Assembly: GCF_900111005.1 (NCBI RefSeq)
Contig: NZ_FOFV01000011.1
Coordinates: 186,001 to 250,000, forward strand
Reading direction: 5' to 3'
Source of the DNA: Lentzea albida
Lineage (GTDB): Bacteria; Actinomycetota; Actinomycetes; Mycobacteriales; Pseudonocardiaceae
DNA length: 64,000 nucleotides
The notes under the pieces are model-generated. The model saw only the letters and a list, made by a program, of their open reading frames with translations. It made no database searches and was not told the origin of the DNA. Positions 50,412 through 59,776 of this stretch are shown in pieces (position 1 is the stretch's first letter; each line of letters starts with the position of its first letter). Position numbers and translations under genes: made by a program.

Positions 50412-53135
50412 GTGAGGTTCGGGGTGCTCGGTCCGGTGCTGGTCGACGGCGTGGAGGTCGCGGCGCCGCGGCAACGGGCGTTGCTGGCGATGCTCGTGCT
50501 CGACGCTGGTCGGATCGTGGGGCACGACCAGCTGATCGGCGGCTTGTACCCGCGGCCGCCGGCGGGGGCGGCGAATGCCCTGCAGTCGCAGGTCTCGCGG
50601 CTGCGGCGCACGGTCCCGGGCGTGGTGATCGAGCACCACCCGGCCGGCTACCGGCTCGTCGCCGAGCCCGCGGACGTCGATCACCTGTGGTGCGCGGAGC
50701 TGCTGGGCGCCGGACGGGCCTCCGAGGCGCTGGCGTTGTGGCGCGGGCCCGCGCTGGCCGATGTCGACGCGCCGTTCGTGCAGGTGGCGCGGCACACGCT
50801 GACAGAAGTGCTCATCAACTGCGCACTTTCCGGCGGGACCACGAAAGACCTCCGCGACCTTCTTTCCGAGCATCCGCTGCGCGAGGACCTGCGGGCCGCG
50901 CTGGTGCGGTCGCTGCACCGCGACGGCCGGCAGGGCGAGGCGCTGGAGGTGTTCGCGCGCGGCCGGGAACTGCTGGCCGAGGAGCTCGGCGTCGACCCCT
51001 CCCCCGTGCTGGCGGCGGCGCACCTGGAGGTGCTGCGCGCACAGGCGCCCCACCGGGGTGTGCCCGCACAGCTGACCAGCTTCGTCGGCCGCGACGAGGA
51101 CCTGCGGCGCGTGGCGGGGTGGCTGCGCGAGAGCCGCCTGGTCACGCTCGTCGGCCCCGGTGGCACGGGCAAGACCCGGCTCGCCGTCGAGGTCGCGCAC
51201 CGCGAACCGGGCGAGGTCGCGTTCGTCGACCTCAGCGCCACCGCCGACGTCGTGCGGGCGTTGCTCGACGGGATCGGGGTGCGGGAGTCGGGGATGCTGG
51301 CGTCCGGTCCGGTCGGTGCCGGGCAACGGCTGCGGGCAGCACTCGCGTCCCGGCACGTGCTGCTGGTCGTGGACAACTGCGAGCACGTCATCGACGACGC
51401 CGCCCGCGTGCTCGGCGGCGTCCTCGCCGCCTGCCCGGACGTGCGGGTGCTCGCGACCAGCCGGGAGCCGCTCGGCATCACCGGCGAGACGCTGAGCCCC
51501 GTCACCGCCCTGGACGACGAGGCCGCCACCCGGCTGTTCCTGGACCGGGCGCAGGCCGTGAAGCCCGGATTCCACGCCGACCACGAGGTGGTGGCCGAGG
51601 TGTGCCGGCGGCTGGACGGGATCGCGCTCGCCATCGAGCTCGCCGCCGCCCGTGTCCGCACCCTGCCCCTGGCGGAGATCACCGCGCGCCTGGACGACCG
51701 GTTCCGGTTGCTGTCGAAGGGAAGCCGCACCGCCGCGCCCCGTCACCGCACGCTGCACGCCGTCGTGGAGTGGAGCTGGGAGCTGCTCACCGACGCCGAA
51801 CGCGACCTCGCCGCGCGCTTCACCGTGTTCTCCGGCGGCGCCCGCCTCGACGCCGTCACCGCCGTGTGCGGGTCCGATGTGGACACACTGACGTCGTTGG
51901 TGGACAAGTCACTCGTCGAGGTCGTCGACGACCGCTACCGGATGCTCGACACCATCCGCGCGTTCTGCGCCACCCACGCGCCCGACCTGCGGCACGAGCA
52001 CGCGCGCTGGTTCCTCGCACGGGCGCAGGAGGCCGAACCGCACCTGCGCGCGGCCGAGCAGATCGCCTGGCTCGACCGGCTCGCCGCCGACCACGACGAC
52101 CTCGTCGCCGCCGTCACCTGGGCCACGACCCACGACCTCGGCCTCGCCCTGGAACTCGTCGCCGCCCTGGCCACCTACTACTGGTGCCGCGGCCTGCGCA
52201 CCGAAGCCGCCCGGCTCGCCGACGCCGTCCTGCACGCGTGCGGCGAGACCCCGCCCGGAGGCCGTGAGCAGGAGTACGCGCTGTGCCTGCTGATCGCCTG
52301 GCCCGTCGCGACCGGCGACCAGAGCGCCCGCATCCACCAGGCCGACGCGCTGCTCGCCACGTTCGAGACCCCGCCGCGCTACCCGATCATGACCATGATG
52401 TGGGGCATGGCGCTCGGCGCCCCGGAGAACGACTCGCCGGTGTGGCACCACCGCACCCGGCTGCTGGGCGACGACCCGTGGAGCGCCGCGCTCGCCCTCG
52501 TCGGCGACGGACTGCTCGCGCGCATGGGCGGTGATCCGGTGACCGGCAAGACGATGCTGCGTGACGCCGCGGCCGCGTTCACGCGCATCGGCGACCGGTG
52601 GGGCGCCGCGCTCGCGTTCACCCAGCTCGGCGAGGTCCTGCTGACCGAAGGCGACGCCACCGCCGCCCTGGCGCACGTCGAGCGGGGCCGCGGCCTGCTC
52701 GCCGAGCTCGGCGCCACCGAGGACACCGCCGAGGCCGTCACCGCACGGGCCCAGGCGAAGGTCGCGGGAGGCGACCTGGACGGCGCGCGGGAGGACTTCG
52801 AGCTCGCGCTCACCCTGGCCCGGCGGTCCGGGGCGCTGGTCGTGCAGGCGGGCGCGCACCTCGGCCTCGCCGCGCTCGCCCGCGTCACCGGCGACCACCC
52901 CGCCGCCCGCGCCGAGTGCGACCGGGCCTGGGACCTCACCCCCGGCGGCTGGTACGGGCCCGACGAGATGCGCTGCCACATCGCCCGCGAACGCGGCCGG
53001 ATCGCGCAGGCCGAAGGAGACCTCGAGCAGGCCCGGCGGCACTTCGGCGAGGCGCTGCGCCGCGCCCGCGGGCAGCGCAACCGCGTAACCGAGACCGCCG
53101 TGCGCGCGGAACTCGCCGCCCTGCCCGTGACCTGA
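50412..53135 (+). CDS. BTAD/AfsR-like regulator with NTPase and TPR-like domains
   Basis: 907 residues from GTG 50412. A short winged-helix opening (MRFGVLGPVLVDGVEVAAPR) is followed by a bacterial transcriptional activation domain (about 75-210), then an NB-ARC/STAND NTPase with Walker A LVTLVGPGGTGKTRLAVEVA and Walker B VLLVVDNCEHVID. The C-terminal half is TPR-like (WATTHDLGLALELVAALATY and later helix pairs). These proteins activate secondary metabolism or other operons. Nothing beside it is a clear biosynthetic target; the divergent secreted VWA gene 162 bases away is one possibility. Confidence 0.93.
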   Translation: MRFGVLGPVLVDGVEVAAPRQRALLAMLVLDAGRIVGHDQLIGGLYPRPPAGAANALQSQVSRLRRTVPGVVIEHHPAGYRLVAEPADVDHLWCAELLGAGRASEALALWRGPALADVDAPFVQVARHTLTEVLINCALSGGTTKDLRDLLSEHPLREDLRAALVRSLHRDGRQGEALEVFARGRELLAEELGVDPSPVLAAAHLEVLRAQAPHRGVPAQLTSFVGRDEDLRRVAGWLRESRLVTLVGPGGTGKTRLAVEVAHREPGEVAFVDLSATADVVRALLDGIGVRESGMLASGPVGAGQRLRAALASRHVLLVVDNCEHVIDDAARVLGGVLAACPDVRVLATSREPLGITGETLSPVTALDDEAATRLFLDRAQAVKPGFHADHEVVAEVCRRLDGIALAIELAAARVRTLPLAEITARLDDRFRLLSKGSRTAAPRHRTLHAVVEWSWELLTDAERDLAARFTVFSGGARLDAVTAVCGSDVDTLTSLVDKSLVEVVDDRYRMLDTIRAFCATHAPDLRHEHARWFLARAQEAEPHLRAAEQIAWLDRLAADHDDLVAAVTWATTHDLGLALELVAALATYYWCRGLRTEAARLADAVLHACGETPPGGREQEYALCLLIAWPVATGDQSARIHQADALLATFETPPRYPIMTMMWGMALGAPENDSPVWHHRTRLLGDDPWSAALALVGDGLLARMGGDPVTGKTMLRDAAAAFTRIGDRWGAALAFTQLGEVLLTEGDATAALAHVERGRGLLAELGATEDTAEAVTARAQAKVAGGDLDGAREDFELALTLARRSGALVVQAGAHLGLAALARVTGDHPAARAECDRAWDLTPGGWYGPDEMRCHIARERGRIAQAEGDLEQARRHFGEALRRARGQRNRVTETAVRAELAALPVT

Positions 53136-53817
53136 CCCGCCGCCACCACAGCCACACCGGCAGCCGGTGGTGCGCGATGAACGTCCACAGGTCGTCCTCG
53201 GCCACCCCGTCCGGATGGCGGCGCAGCACGTCCAGGCACTCCCGCGACACCACACCGTGGATGCGGGCCACGTGCGCGAGCGCCGTCGCGCCCTGACGGC
53301 GAACTTCGAGGCGGTTGTGGTCCAGCGCCCGCGCCACCCGTCGTAACACGGGCACCGGGTCCGGGTGCGACAGCGCGAGGCCGATGACCGCCACCCCGAC
53401 CATGTCCTCGCCGCGGTCGAACGCCGCGTCGAGGTCCTCGGGGCGGGCGATGCCCATCAGCGCGGCGTAGTCGTGCCAGTCCACGCCGAGGCCGCGTTCG
53501 GCCCGGTCGAGCAGGAACCGCTGCCGCCCGTCGGAGCGTTCACCGGTGCGGTCCAGGTCCGCGGCCAGGTAGCGCCACACCGTCGCGGTGTCGGCGCGCG
53601 AGGTCGAGGCCAGGATCCGGCACAGCTCCAGTACGTGCTCCGGGTCGTCCGCCTGGGCCAGTTCGGCCAGCACCCCGGGCGGGCGGCCCAGGTCGTGCCA
53701 CGCCAGCCGGGCCAGCTCCGGCACGTCGCCGAGCGCGACCCAGCCGTCGGCTCCGCCCCGCCCTATCTCGGCAGGCGTCAGCGACGCCCGATAGCGGGCG
53801 TGTTCGATCGGGATCAC
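52936..53817 (-). CDS. HEAT/LRV-like repeat protein, long 3' overlap with the BTAD gene
   Basis: About 293 residues. Repeats of short helix pairs are visible, such as LRRVARALDHNRLEVRRQGA then TALAHVARIHG. The real protein probably ends near WLWWRRV, because the last 68 residues are the antisense of the BTAD gene and are Arg-rich. This gives a 200-base convergent overlap and suggests the original stop was lost. Function unknown. It begins three bases before the ABC ATPase stop in the same direction. Confidence 0.65.
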   Translation of the reverse strand: MIPIEHARYRASLTPAEIGRGGADGWVALGDVPELARLAWHDLGRPPGVLAELAQADDPEHVLELCRILASTSRADTATVWRYLAADLDRTGERSDGRQRFLLDRAERGLGVDWHDYAALMGIARPEDLDAAFDRGEDMVGVAVIGLALSHPDPVPVLRRVARALDHNRLEVRRQGATALAHVARIHGVVSRECLDVLRRHPDGVAEDDLWTFIAHHRLPVWLWWRRVRSRAGRRVPRARRSRLRGCAARGRGAAPRRSAAGPARGLLRPARSGRVRGRCGSASRRARTSRRG

Positions 53818-53820
53818 GCT

Positions 53821-55344
53821 CTAGACCTGAGGCACCGCGCGCAGCAGGGCGCGCGTGTAGTCGTGAGACGGGGTGAGGAGGACTTGTTCGACTGGGCCTT
53901 GTTCCACGATTTTCCCCTGGTGCATCACCGCGACCCGGTCGGCGATCTGCCACGCCAGCCCTAGGTCGTGCGTGATGAGCAATGAAGCAAGGCCCAGTTC
54001 GGCGCGCAACCGGAGCAGCAGCGCCACGACCTCCCCGCGCACCGACGCGTCCAGGGAGGCGACGGGCTCGTCGGCCACCAGCAGACGGGGCTGCAGCACC
54101 AGCGCGCCGGCGATCACCACGCGCTGCTGCTGACCCCCGGACAGCTCGTGCGGCAGGGCGTCGAGGTACAGGCTCGCCGGGCGCAGCTCCGCCCGTTCCA
54201 CAGCGGCCGTGACCAGGGCTTCGTGGTCACCGTCGACGCCGTGCACCCGCAGTCCCTCGGCGACCGCGTCGAACACCCGGTGGCGTGGGTTGAGCGCGCT
54301 GGAAGGATCTTGGAGCACGAGCTGCACCTGGCGGCGGAACGCCTTGAGCGCCCTGCCCTTCGCGGCCACCTCGGCCCCGTCGAAGATCACCCGACCGGAG
54401 GACGGCTTCCGCAGCCCCATTATGGTACGGGCCAGTGTCGTTTTGCCGGAGCCGGACTGCCCGACGAGCGCCACGATCTCGCCCCGCCCGATCGTCAGGT
54501 CCACCCCGTCCACGGCGCGGGTCCGGCCGTAGTCCACCACCAGGTCCCGGACCCGCAGCAGCGGCTGCGGTGCCGGCGCGGGCTCGGTCCAGCGGTGCTG
54601 CGGGGCGCCGATCACCGGGAACGCCGCCGTCAGCGCCGCGGTGTGCGGGTGCCGCGGGTTCGCGATCACCTCGTGGGTGCGGCCGCGTTCGACCAGCTCA
54701 CCGCCCTGCATCACCGCCAGGTCCTCACAGGTCTGCGCGAGCACCGACAGGTCGTGGCTGATCATCAGCAGCCCCAGGTCCTGCTCGGCGACCAGGCGCG
54801 TCAGCACCGCCAGCACCTGCGCCTGCACCACCACGTCCAGCGCCGTCGTCGGCTCGTCCGCGATCACCAGCCGCGGCCCGCACGCCAGCGCCATCGCGAT
54901 CATCACCCGCTGCTTCTGCCCGCCGGACAGCTCGTGCGGGTAGGCGCGGGCCTTCTCCCGCGGCAGCTCCACCTGCTCCAGCAGCTCGGCGACGCTGCCC
55001 GGGGTGCTGTGCAGCCGCATCGGCTCCGCGATCTGCTCACCGACGCGCCGCACCGGGTTGAGCGAGTGCATCGCGCCCTGGAACACGATCGACGCCGACG
55101 CCCACCGCACCGCCCGCAGCCGGCCCCACGACATCGTCCGCACGTCCTCGCCGTCGAGCAGGACCTCGCCCTCGACGCGCGCGGTCTTGGGCAGCAGCCG
55201 CAGCACCGACATCGCCACCGTCGACTTGCCCGACCCGGACTCACCCGCGAGCCCCAGCATCTGACCGGGGGCGAGGGTGAGGCTCACGTCGTGGACGACG
55301 CGCTTGTGCCCGTAGTGGACGGTGAGGTTCTTCAACTCCAGCAT
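53821..55344 (-). CDS. Peptide ABC transporter ATPase, two ATPase domains fused (DppD-DppF type)
   Basis: 507 residues. Two ABC modules: the first has Walker A GLAGESGSGKSTVAM and signature LSGGQKQRV; the second has ALVGQSGSGKTTLAR and LSGGQQQRV. Each has a D-loop/Walker B (LVIADEPTTALDVV and LLVADEPVASLDAS). It powers peptide uptake through the two permeases upstream. It is the last gene of the importer operon, five bases after the permease stop. Confidence 0.95.
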   Translation of the reverse strand: MLELKNLTVHYGHKRVVHDVSLTLAPGQMLGLAGESGSGKSTVAMSVLRLLPKTARVEGEVLLDGEDVRTMSWGRLRAVRWASASIVFQGAMHSLNPVRRVGEQIAEPMRLHSTPGSVAELLEQVELPREKARAYPHELSGGQKQRVMIAMALACGPRLVIADEPTTALDVVVQAQVLAVLTRLVAEQDLGLLMISHDLSVLAQTCEDLAVMQGGELVERGRTHEVIANPRHPHTAALTAAFPVIGAPQHRWTEPAPAPQPLLRVRDLVVDYGRTRAVDGVDLTIGRGEIVALVGQSGSGKTTLARTIMGLRKPSSGRVIFDGAEVAAKGRALKAFRRQVQLVLQDPSSALNPRHRVFDAVAEGLRVHGVDGDHEALVTAAVERAELRPASLYLDALPHELSGGQQQRVVIAGALVLQPRLLVADEPVASLDASVRGEVVALLLRLRAELGLASLLITHDLGLAWQIADRVAVMHQGKIVEQGPVEQVLLTPSHDYTRALLRAVPQV

Positions 55345-55348
55345 GCGG

Positions 55349-56203
55349 CTACCTCTTCGGCGTCACAACGGCTTCGAGCGCCCGCCCGACGAGCGTGAAC
55401 GCCAGCACCACGACCACGATCGCCAGCCCCGGCGGCAGCAGGAACCACCACGCCCGCTGCGGCACCGCCCCGTGCAGCTGCGCCTGGTGCAGCATCGCGC
55501 CCCACGAGATCCGCGTCGGATCGCCCAGCCCGAGGAACGCGAGCGTCGACTCCGCCACGATCGCCGACGCCACCGCCAGGGTCGCGTTCACCAGCACCAG
55601 CGGCACCACCGACGGCAGCACGTGCCGGCCGATCACATGCGCGTGACCACCACCCAGCGCCCGCGCGCGTTCCACGAACGGCCTCGCCTCGATCGTCAGC
55701 GTCTGCGCCCGCACCATCCGCGCCGTCGACGGCCAGCTCGTCAGCCCGATCGCGAGGATGATCGTGCCCAGGCCGCGCGGCAGCACCGTCGACAACGCGA
55801 TCGCCAGCACCAGCGCGGGCAGCACCAGGAAGAAGTCCGTCACCCGCAGCAAGGCCCCCGCGAGCAGGCCGCCGAAATGACCGCTGACGACACCGACGAG
55901 CGTGCCGATGCCCACCGACAGCACCGCCGCCGTCAGCCCCACGAACAACGACGTGCCCGTGCCCTGCACCATCAGCAACGCCACCGAACGCCCGGTGTGG
56001 TCGGTACCCAGCCAGTGCCCCGCGCCCGGCGGCTGCCACGCATCGGCCGTCACGCGGGTGACGTCCAGCGCGTCCGCGGGAACGAACAGCGGCGCGAGCA
56101 GTGACACGAGCGCGGCCACGGCCAGCACCACCGCACCCGCCACACCGGCCCGGTGCGCCAGGAACCCCGCCCGGCGTTCGCCGAGCCTCGAGAACACGCT
56201 CAT
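55349..56203 (-). CDS. Peptide ABC transporter permease (DppC type)
   Basis: 284 residues from ATG 56203. About six membrane helices, an N-terminal region with HWLGTDHTGRSVALLMVQGT, and the inner-membrane ABC contact segment ARALGGGHAHVIGRHVLPSV. The ATGA overlaps the stop of the other permease. It forms the channel with the DppB-like protein. Confidence 0.93.
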   Translation of the reverse strand: MSVFSRLGERRAGFLAHRAGVAGAVVLAVAALVSLLAPLFVPADALDVTRVTADAWQPPGAGHWLGTDHTGRSVALLMVQGTGTSLFVGLTAAVLSVGIGTLVGVVSGHFGGLLAGALLRVTDFFLVLPALVLAIALSTVLPRGLGTIILAIGLTSWPSTARMVRAQTLTIEARPFVERARALGGGHAHVIGRHVLPSVVPLVLVNATLAVASAIVAESTLAFLGLGDPTRISWGAMLHQAQLHGAVPQRAWWFLLPPGLAIVVVVLAFTLVGRALEAVVTPKR

Positions 56204-57150
56204 ACGACCTTCACCCGTGGATCCAGCACCCCGTGCAGCACGTCGGCCAGCAGGTTCATCACCACGACCGCGCCCGCCGTCACGACCAGCAACCCCTGCA
56301 GCAGGAAGTAGTCCGGCCCGGTCAGCGCGTCGTAGAACAACAACCCCAGACCCGGCCAGGAGAACACCGTCTCCGTCGTGATCGCCCCCGCCACCACCAG
56401 CCCGAACCGCAGGAACACCAGCGTGATCGCCGGCAGCACCGCGTTCGGCACGGCGTGGCGGCGGCGCACCAGGTCGTCGCGCAGACCCTTCGCCCTCGCC
56501 GTCGTCAGGTACGGGGCGTGCATCTCCTCCAGCAACGACGACCGCATCACCAGCGCGTACTCCGCGCACACCACCGCCACGAGCGTGACCGACGGCAGCA
56601 CCAGGTGGTGACCGACGTCGAGGGCCTGCGACAGGAAGTCCGGTGGCGTGTCGGTGTCGCGCATGCCCCGCGACGGGAACAGGTCGCCGGTCACCATCAT
56701 CAGCAGCATGCCGAGCCAGAACGTCGGCACCGCCCACAACGTCAGCGACACCCCCGTCGTGACCCGGTCGAACGCCGAGTCACGACGCCACGCCGCCCGC
56801 ACCCCGAGCCACAGCCCCAGCAGCACCGCGATCAGCGTCGCCGTGCCGACCAGCAGCACCGTCGGCCCCAGCCGTTCCAGGATGACCTCGGAGACCGGAC
56901 GCCGGAACGTGAACGACGTCCCCAGATCGCCCTGCAGCAACGAGGTGAAGTAGCTCCAGAACTGCTCGTGCAGCGGACGGTCCAGGCCGAACTGCGCGCG
57001 CAGCTCGGCCTGCAACGCCTCGGTGGTCGGGCGGCCCCGCGTCATCGACACCACGGGATCGCCCGGCACCACCCGGAACAGGAAGAAGCCCAGCACCGCG
57101 ACCATCAGCAGGCTGAGCGCGGCACCGCCGATCCGACCGGCCAGGCGCAC
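56200..57150 (-). CDS. Peptide ABC transporter permease (DppB type)
   Basis: 316 residues from GTG 57150, directly following the stop of the binding protein. Typical DppB N terminus (LLMVAVLGFFLFRVVPGDPV), then LRAQFGLDRPLHEQFWSYFT and six helices. The ABC contact loop is ARAKGLRDDLVRRRHAVPNA. Confidence 0.94.
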   Translation of the reverse strand: MRLAGRIGGAALSLLMVAVLGFFLFRVVPGDPVVSMTRGRPTTEALQAELRAQFGLDRPLHEQFWSYFTSLLQGDLGTSFTFRRPVSEVILERLGPTVLLVGTATLIAVLLGLWLGVRAAWRRDSAFDRVTTGVSLTLWAVPTFWLGMLLMMVTGDLFPSRGMRDTDTPPDFLSQALDVGHHLVLPSVTLVAVVCAEYALVMRSSLLEEMHAPYLTTARAKGLRDDLVRRRHAVPNAVLPAITLVFLRFGLVVAGAITTETVFSWPGLGLLFYDALTGPDYFLLQGLLVVTAGAVVVMNLLADVLHGVLDPRVKVV

Positions 57151-58905
57151 CTACTCGCGCTCCCCGGCCGTGGCGCCGCGCCGCCGCGCCATCCACACCA
57201 CCACCAGCACCAGGCCGCCGATCAGCACACCGCCGATCGCGAGCCCGGTCCACCGGCTGCCCTGCGCCTGCGCGGTGCGCTCGGCCGGCTCGGCGCCGTA
57301 GTAGCCCCACATGCCGTTCTGGGCCATGATCACGCCGCCCTGCGCGGGCTGGGTGGTGAAGCGGGCGAAGTGGTCGGACCGGTAGCCCTCCAGCGCGTTC
57401 TCGTACGCCAGCACCACCGCGGGCACCTGGTCGTAGAAGCGGGCCTGCATCTGCTTGACGATCTCGACGCGCTTGGCCTCGTCGAACTCCGAGAGCTGCT
57501 GGGCGTAGAGCCTGTCGTAGATCTCGTCGCAGAAGTACGTGTCGGTCGTACCGCCCTTGCCGTCCGCGCCCGGCCGCTGCGCGCAGGTGTGCAGGCCCAG
57601 CACGAAGTCCGGGTCGATGTTGGTCGACCAGCCCGAGAACGCCAGGTCGTAGGTCGCGGCGGTGGTGGCCTCGTTGAGCTGGTTGTCCGACACCAGCCGC
57701 ACGTCCAGGGCGATGCCGATGTCGCTCATCGACCGCTTCAGGTACTCGCTGGCCTGCTCGTCGTAGGCGCGTCCGGCGCGTCCGATCAGCCGCAGCCCGA
57801 ACCGCGTGCCGTCGGCTCCGCGCGGGTGGCCGGCGGCGTCGAGTGCCGCGTTCGCCGCGGCCGGGTCGAACCTGCGCTCCGCCTCGCCCGGCTGCCAGTG
57901 CCACTTGCCGAACACCGGCGGCACCAGCCCGGCGCCCTTGACCGCGTAGCCGAGGTTGACCCGCTGGACCAGCGCGTCGAGGTCGATGGCCTGCGCGATC
58001 GCCCGGCGCACCGCGACGTCCTTGAGCTGCGGGGCGCCGTCACCGATCGGCACGCCGGTGCGGGTCTGCGCGCCGGGGTTGATCATCAGCTCGGTGAAGC
58101 GGCGGCCCTGGGCCTTGTTGCGGGTGACGCCGGCCTTGCCTTCGAGCGAGTCGAACTGGGCGGGCGCCATCCGGTTGACCAGGTCGACCTCGCCCTTGCC
58201 CAGTGCCTGCACGGCGGCGTCGGAGTTCTGGAAGTACACGAAGTGCAGCTCGTCGTACTTCGGCGCGCCCCGCCAGTAGTTCTTGTTGGCCTTGAGCTTG
58301 ATGAACTGGCCCGGCACGTGCTCGGTGAGCACGAACGGCCCGGAACCCACGACGGGCATCCGGTCGTTGGCGTAGTCCTTGATGCTGCCGGCCTTCTCCC
58401 ACACGTGCCGGGGCACGATCGGGACGTCCAGCGCCAGCATCGTCACCTGCGGCGTCTTCGTCCTGATCACCACGGTCCGGTCGTCCGGCGCGGTGACGGA
58501 CTCGAAGTTGGTGACGAAGCTGCCGTTCGCCGTGCGCGCCACCTCGTCGGTGAGCATCAGGTCGTAGGTGAACGCGACGTCGTGGGCGGTGATCGGCTGC
58601 CCGTCGGACCACTTCTTGCCGTCCGGGACGGTGAAGGTCCAGGTGAGCTTGTCGGGCGAGGGCTCCCACCTGTTCGCGATGCCCTCGGTCACCGACTGGT
58701 CCGCCGCGGTGTAGGCGGTCAGGTAGTCGTACATCAACCGGCCGATCTCGGTGCTCGACTGGAACACCGCGAGGAACGGGTTCAGCGAGTCGATCTGCTG
58801 CACGATCGCGACCTTCAGCACGACCGGCGCCTGTGCCGTTGCCGGAGGTGCCGCCAGCCCCAGTGTCGTTGCAATTGCAAGCAACGCGCACAACTTCACC
58901 CGCAC
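57151..58905 (-). CDS. Peptide ABC transporter substrate-binding protein with C-terminal membrane anchor
   Basis: 584 residues from GTG 58905. Signal peptide LCALLAIATTLGLAAPPATA without a lipobox cysteine. Family 5 binding-protein fold: VVLKVAIVQQIDSLNPFLAV, WTFTVPDGKKWSDGQPITAH then DVAFTYDLML, and FAFSG-type closing strands. The C terminus has one membrane helix (LAIGGVLIGGLVLVVVWMAR) and a basic tail, so it is anchored by that helix and not by lipid. It delivers peptides to the permease pair. It is divergent from the D-aminopeptidase by 43 bases. Confidence 0.93.
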   Translation of the reverse strand: MRVKLCALLAIATTLGLAAPPATAQAPVVLKVAIVQQIDSLNPFLAVFQSSTEIGRLMYDYLTAYTAADQSVTEGIANRWEPSPDKLTWTFTVPDGKKWSDGQPITAHDVAFTYDLMLTDEVARTANGSFVTNFESVTAPDDRTVVIRTKTPQVTMLALDVPIVPRHVWEKAGSIKDYANDRMPVVGSGPFVLTEHVPGQFIKLKANKNYWRGAPKYDELHFVYFQNSDAAVQALGKGEVDLVNRMAPAQFDSLEGKAGVTRNKAQGRRFTELMINPGAQTRTGVPIGDGAPQLKDVAVRRAIAQAIDLDALVQRVNLGYAVKGAGLVPPVFGKWHWQPGEAERRFDPAAANAALDAAGHPRGADGTRFGLRLIGRAGRAYDEQASEYLKRSMSDIGIALDVRLVSDNQLNEATTAATYDLAFSGWSTNIDPDFVLGLHTCAQRPGADGKGGTTDTYFCDEIYDRLYAQQLSEFDEAKRVEIVKQMQARFYDQVPAVVLAYENALEGYRSDHFARFTTQPAQGGVIMAQNGMWGYYGAEPAERTAQAQGSRWTGLAIGGVLIGGLVLVVVWMARRRGATAGERE

Positions 58906-58948
58906 GAAAACCCCTCTTCCCCAGCAGCCCGCCGCTAACTTACCGAGT

Positions 58949-59776
58949 GTGCGGATCATGATCTCGGCGGACATGGAAGGCGCCACCGGAGTCACCTGGA
59001 CCGGGGACGTCGTCCCCGGCACCGAGCAGTGGCAGCGGTTCCGGCGCCTGTTCACGGCGGACGTCAACGCCTGCGTCACCGGCCTGCTCGCGGGCGGCGC
59101 CACGGAGGTGCTCGTCAACGAGGCCCACTCCTCGCAACGCAACCTCCTGCTCGAAGACCTCCACCACGGGGCGCGCCTGCTCACCGGCCGCCACAAACCG
59201 CTGTCGATGATGCAAGGTATCGATTCCGGAGTGGACGGTGTGGTCTTCCTCGGCTACCACACCGCCGCGGGCACCCGAGGCGTGCTCGCCCACACCTACA
59301 TGGAGAACTCCATCACCGGCGTGTGGCTCGACGGCGTCCTCGCCTCCGAGGGACGGCTCAACGCCGCCCTGGCCGCCGAACACGGCGTCCCCGTGCTGCT
59401 CGTGACCGGTGACGACCTCACCTGCGCCGACGCCGCCTCCTACGCCACCACCGCGTGGACGGTGGCCGTCAAGGAGTGCGTCTCGCGCTACGCCGCCGTG
59501 TGCCTGCCACCCGCCGTGACTTCTTCACAGATCACAGAGGCCTCGACCGCCTCCATGGCCTCGGCCGGGCGCACCGAAGGTGTGGTGGCACATCACCGGA
59601 TCGAGGTGGAGTTCGACGCCTCGCACCTCGCGGACGCGGCCGCCGTCGTGCCGACCGTGGAGTTGATCGGCGTGCGCCGGGTCGGGTTCGACGCCGTGTC
59701 CATGACCGAGGCCATGAAGGCGTTCAAGGTCGTCACCCACATCGCGGGTGCGGCGATGGAGGACGTGTACGGCTGA
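58949..59776 (+). CDS. D-aminopeptidase (M55, DppA-like)
   Basis: 275 residues from GTG 58949. Every key residue of Bacillus DppA is at or within one of its position: zinc ligands Asp8, Glu10 (SADMEGATG), His60 (NEAHSS), His104 (LGYHTA) and Glu134 (ASEGRL), and the nucleophile His115 (LAHTYM). DppA cleaves D-Ala from short D-peptides such as D-Ala-D-Ala, so with the divergent dipeptide importer this forms a cell-wall D-peptide scavenging unit. Length matches the family. Confidence 0.95.
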   Translation: MRIMISADMEGATGVTWTGDVVPGTEQWQRFRRLFTADVNACVTGLLAGGATEVLVNEAHSSQRNLLLEDLHHGARLLTGRHKPLSMMQGIDSGVDGVVFLGYHTAAGTRGVLAHTYMENSITGVWLDGVLASEGRLNAALAAEHGVPVLLVTGDDLTCADAASYATTAWTVAVKECVSRYAAVCLPPAVTSSQITEASTASMASAGRTEGVVAHHRIEVEFDASHLADAAAVVPTVELIGVRRVGFDAVSMTEAMKAFKVVTHIAGAAMEDVYG

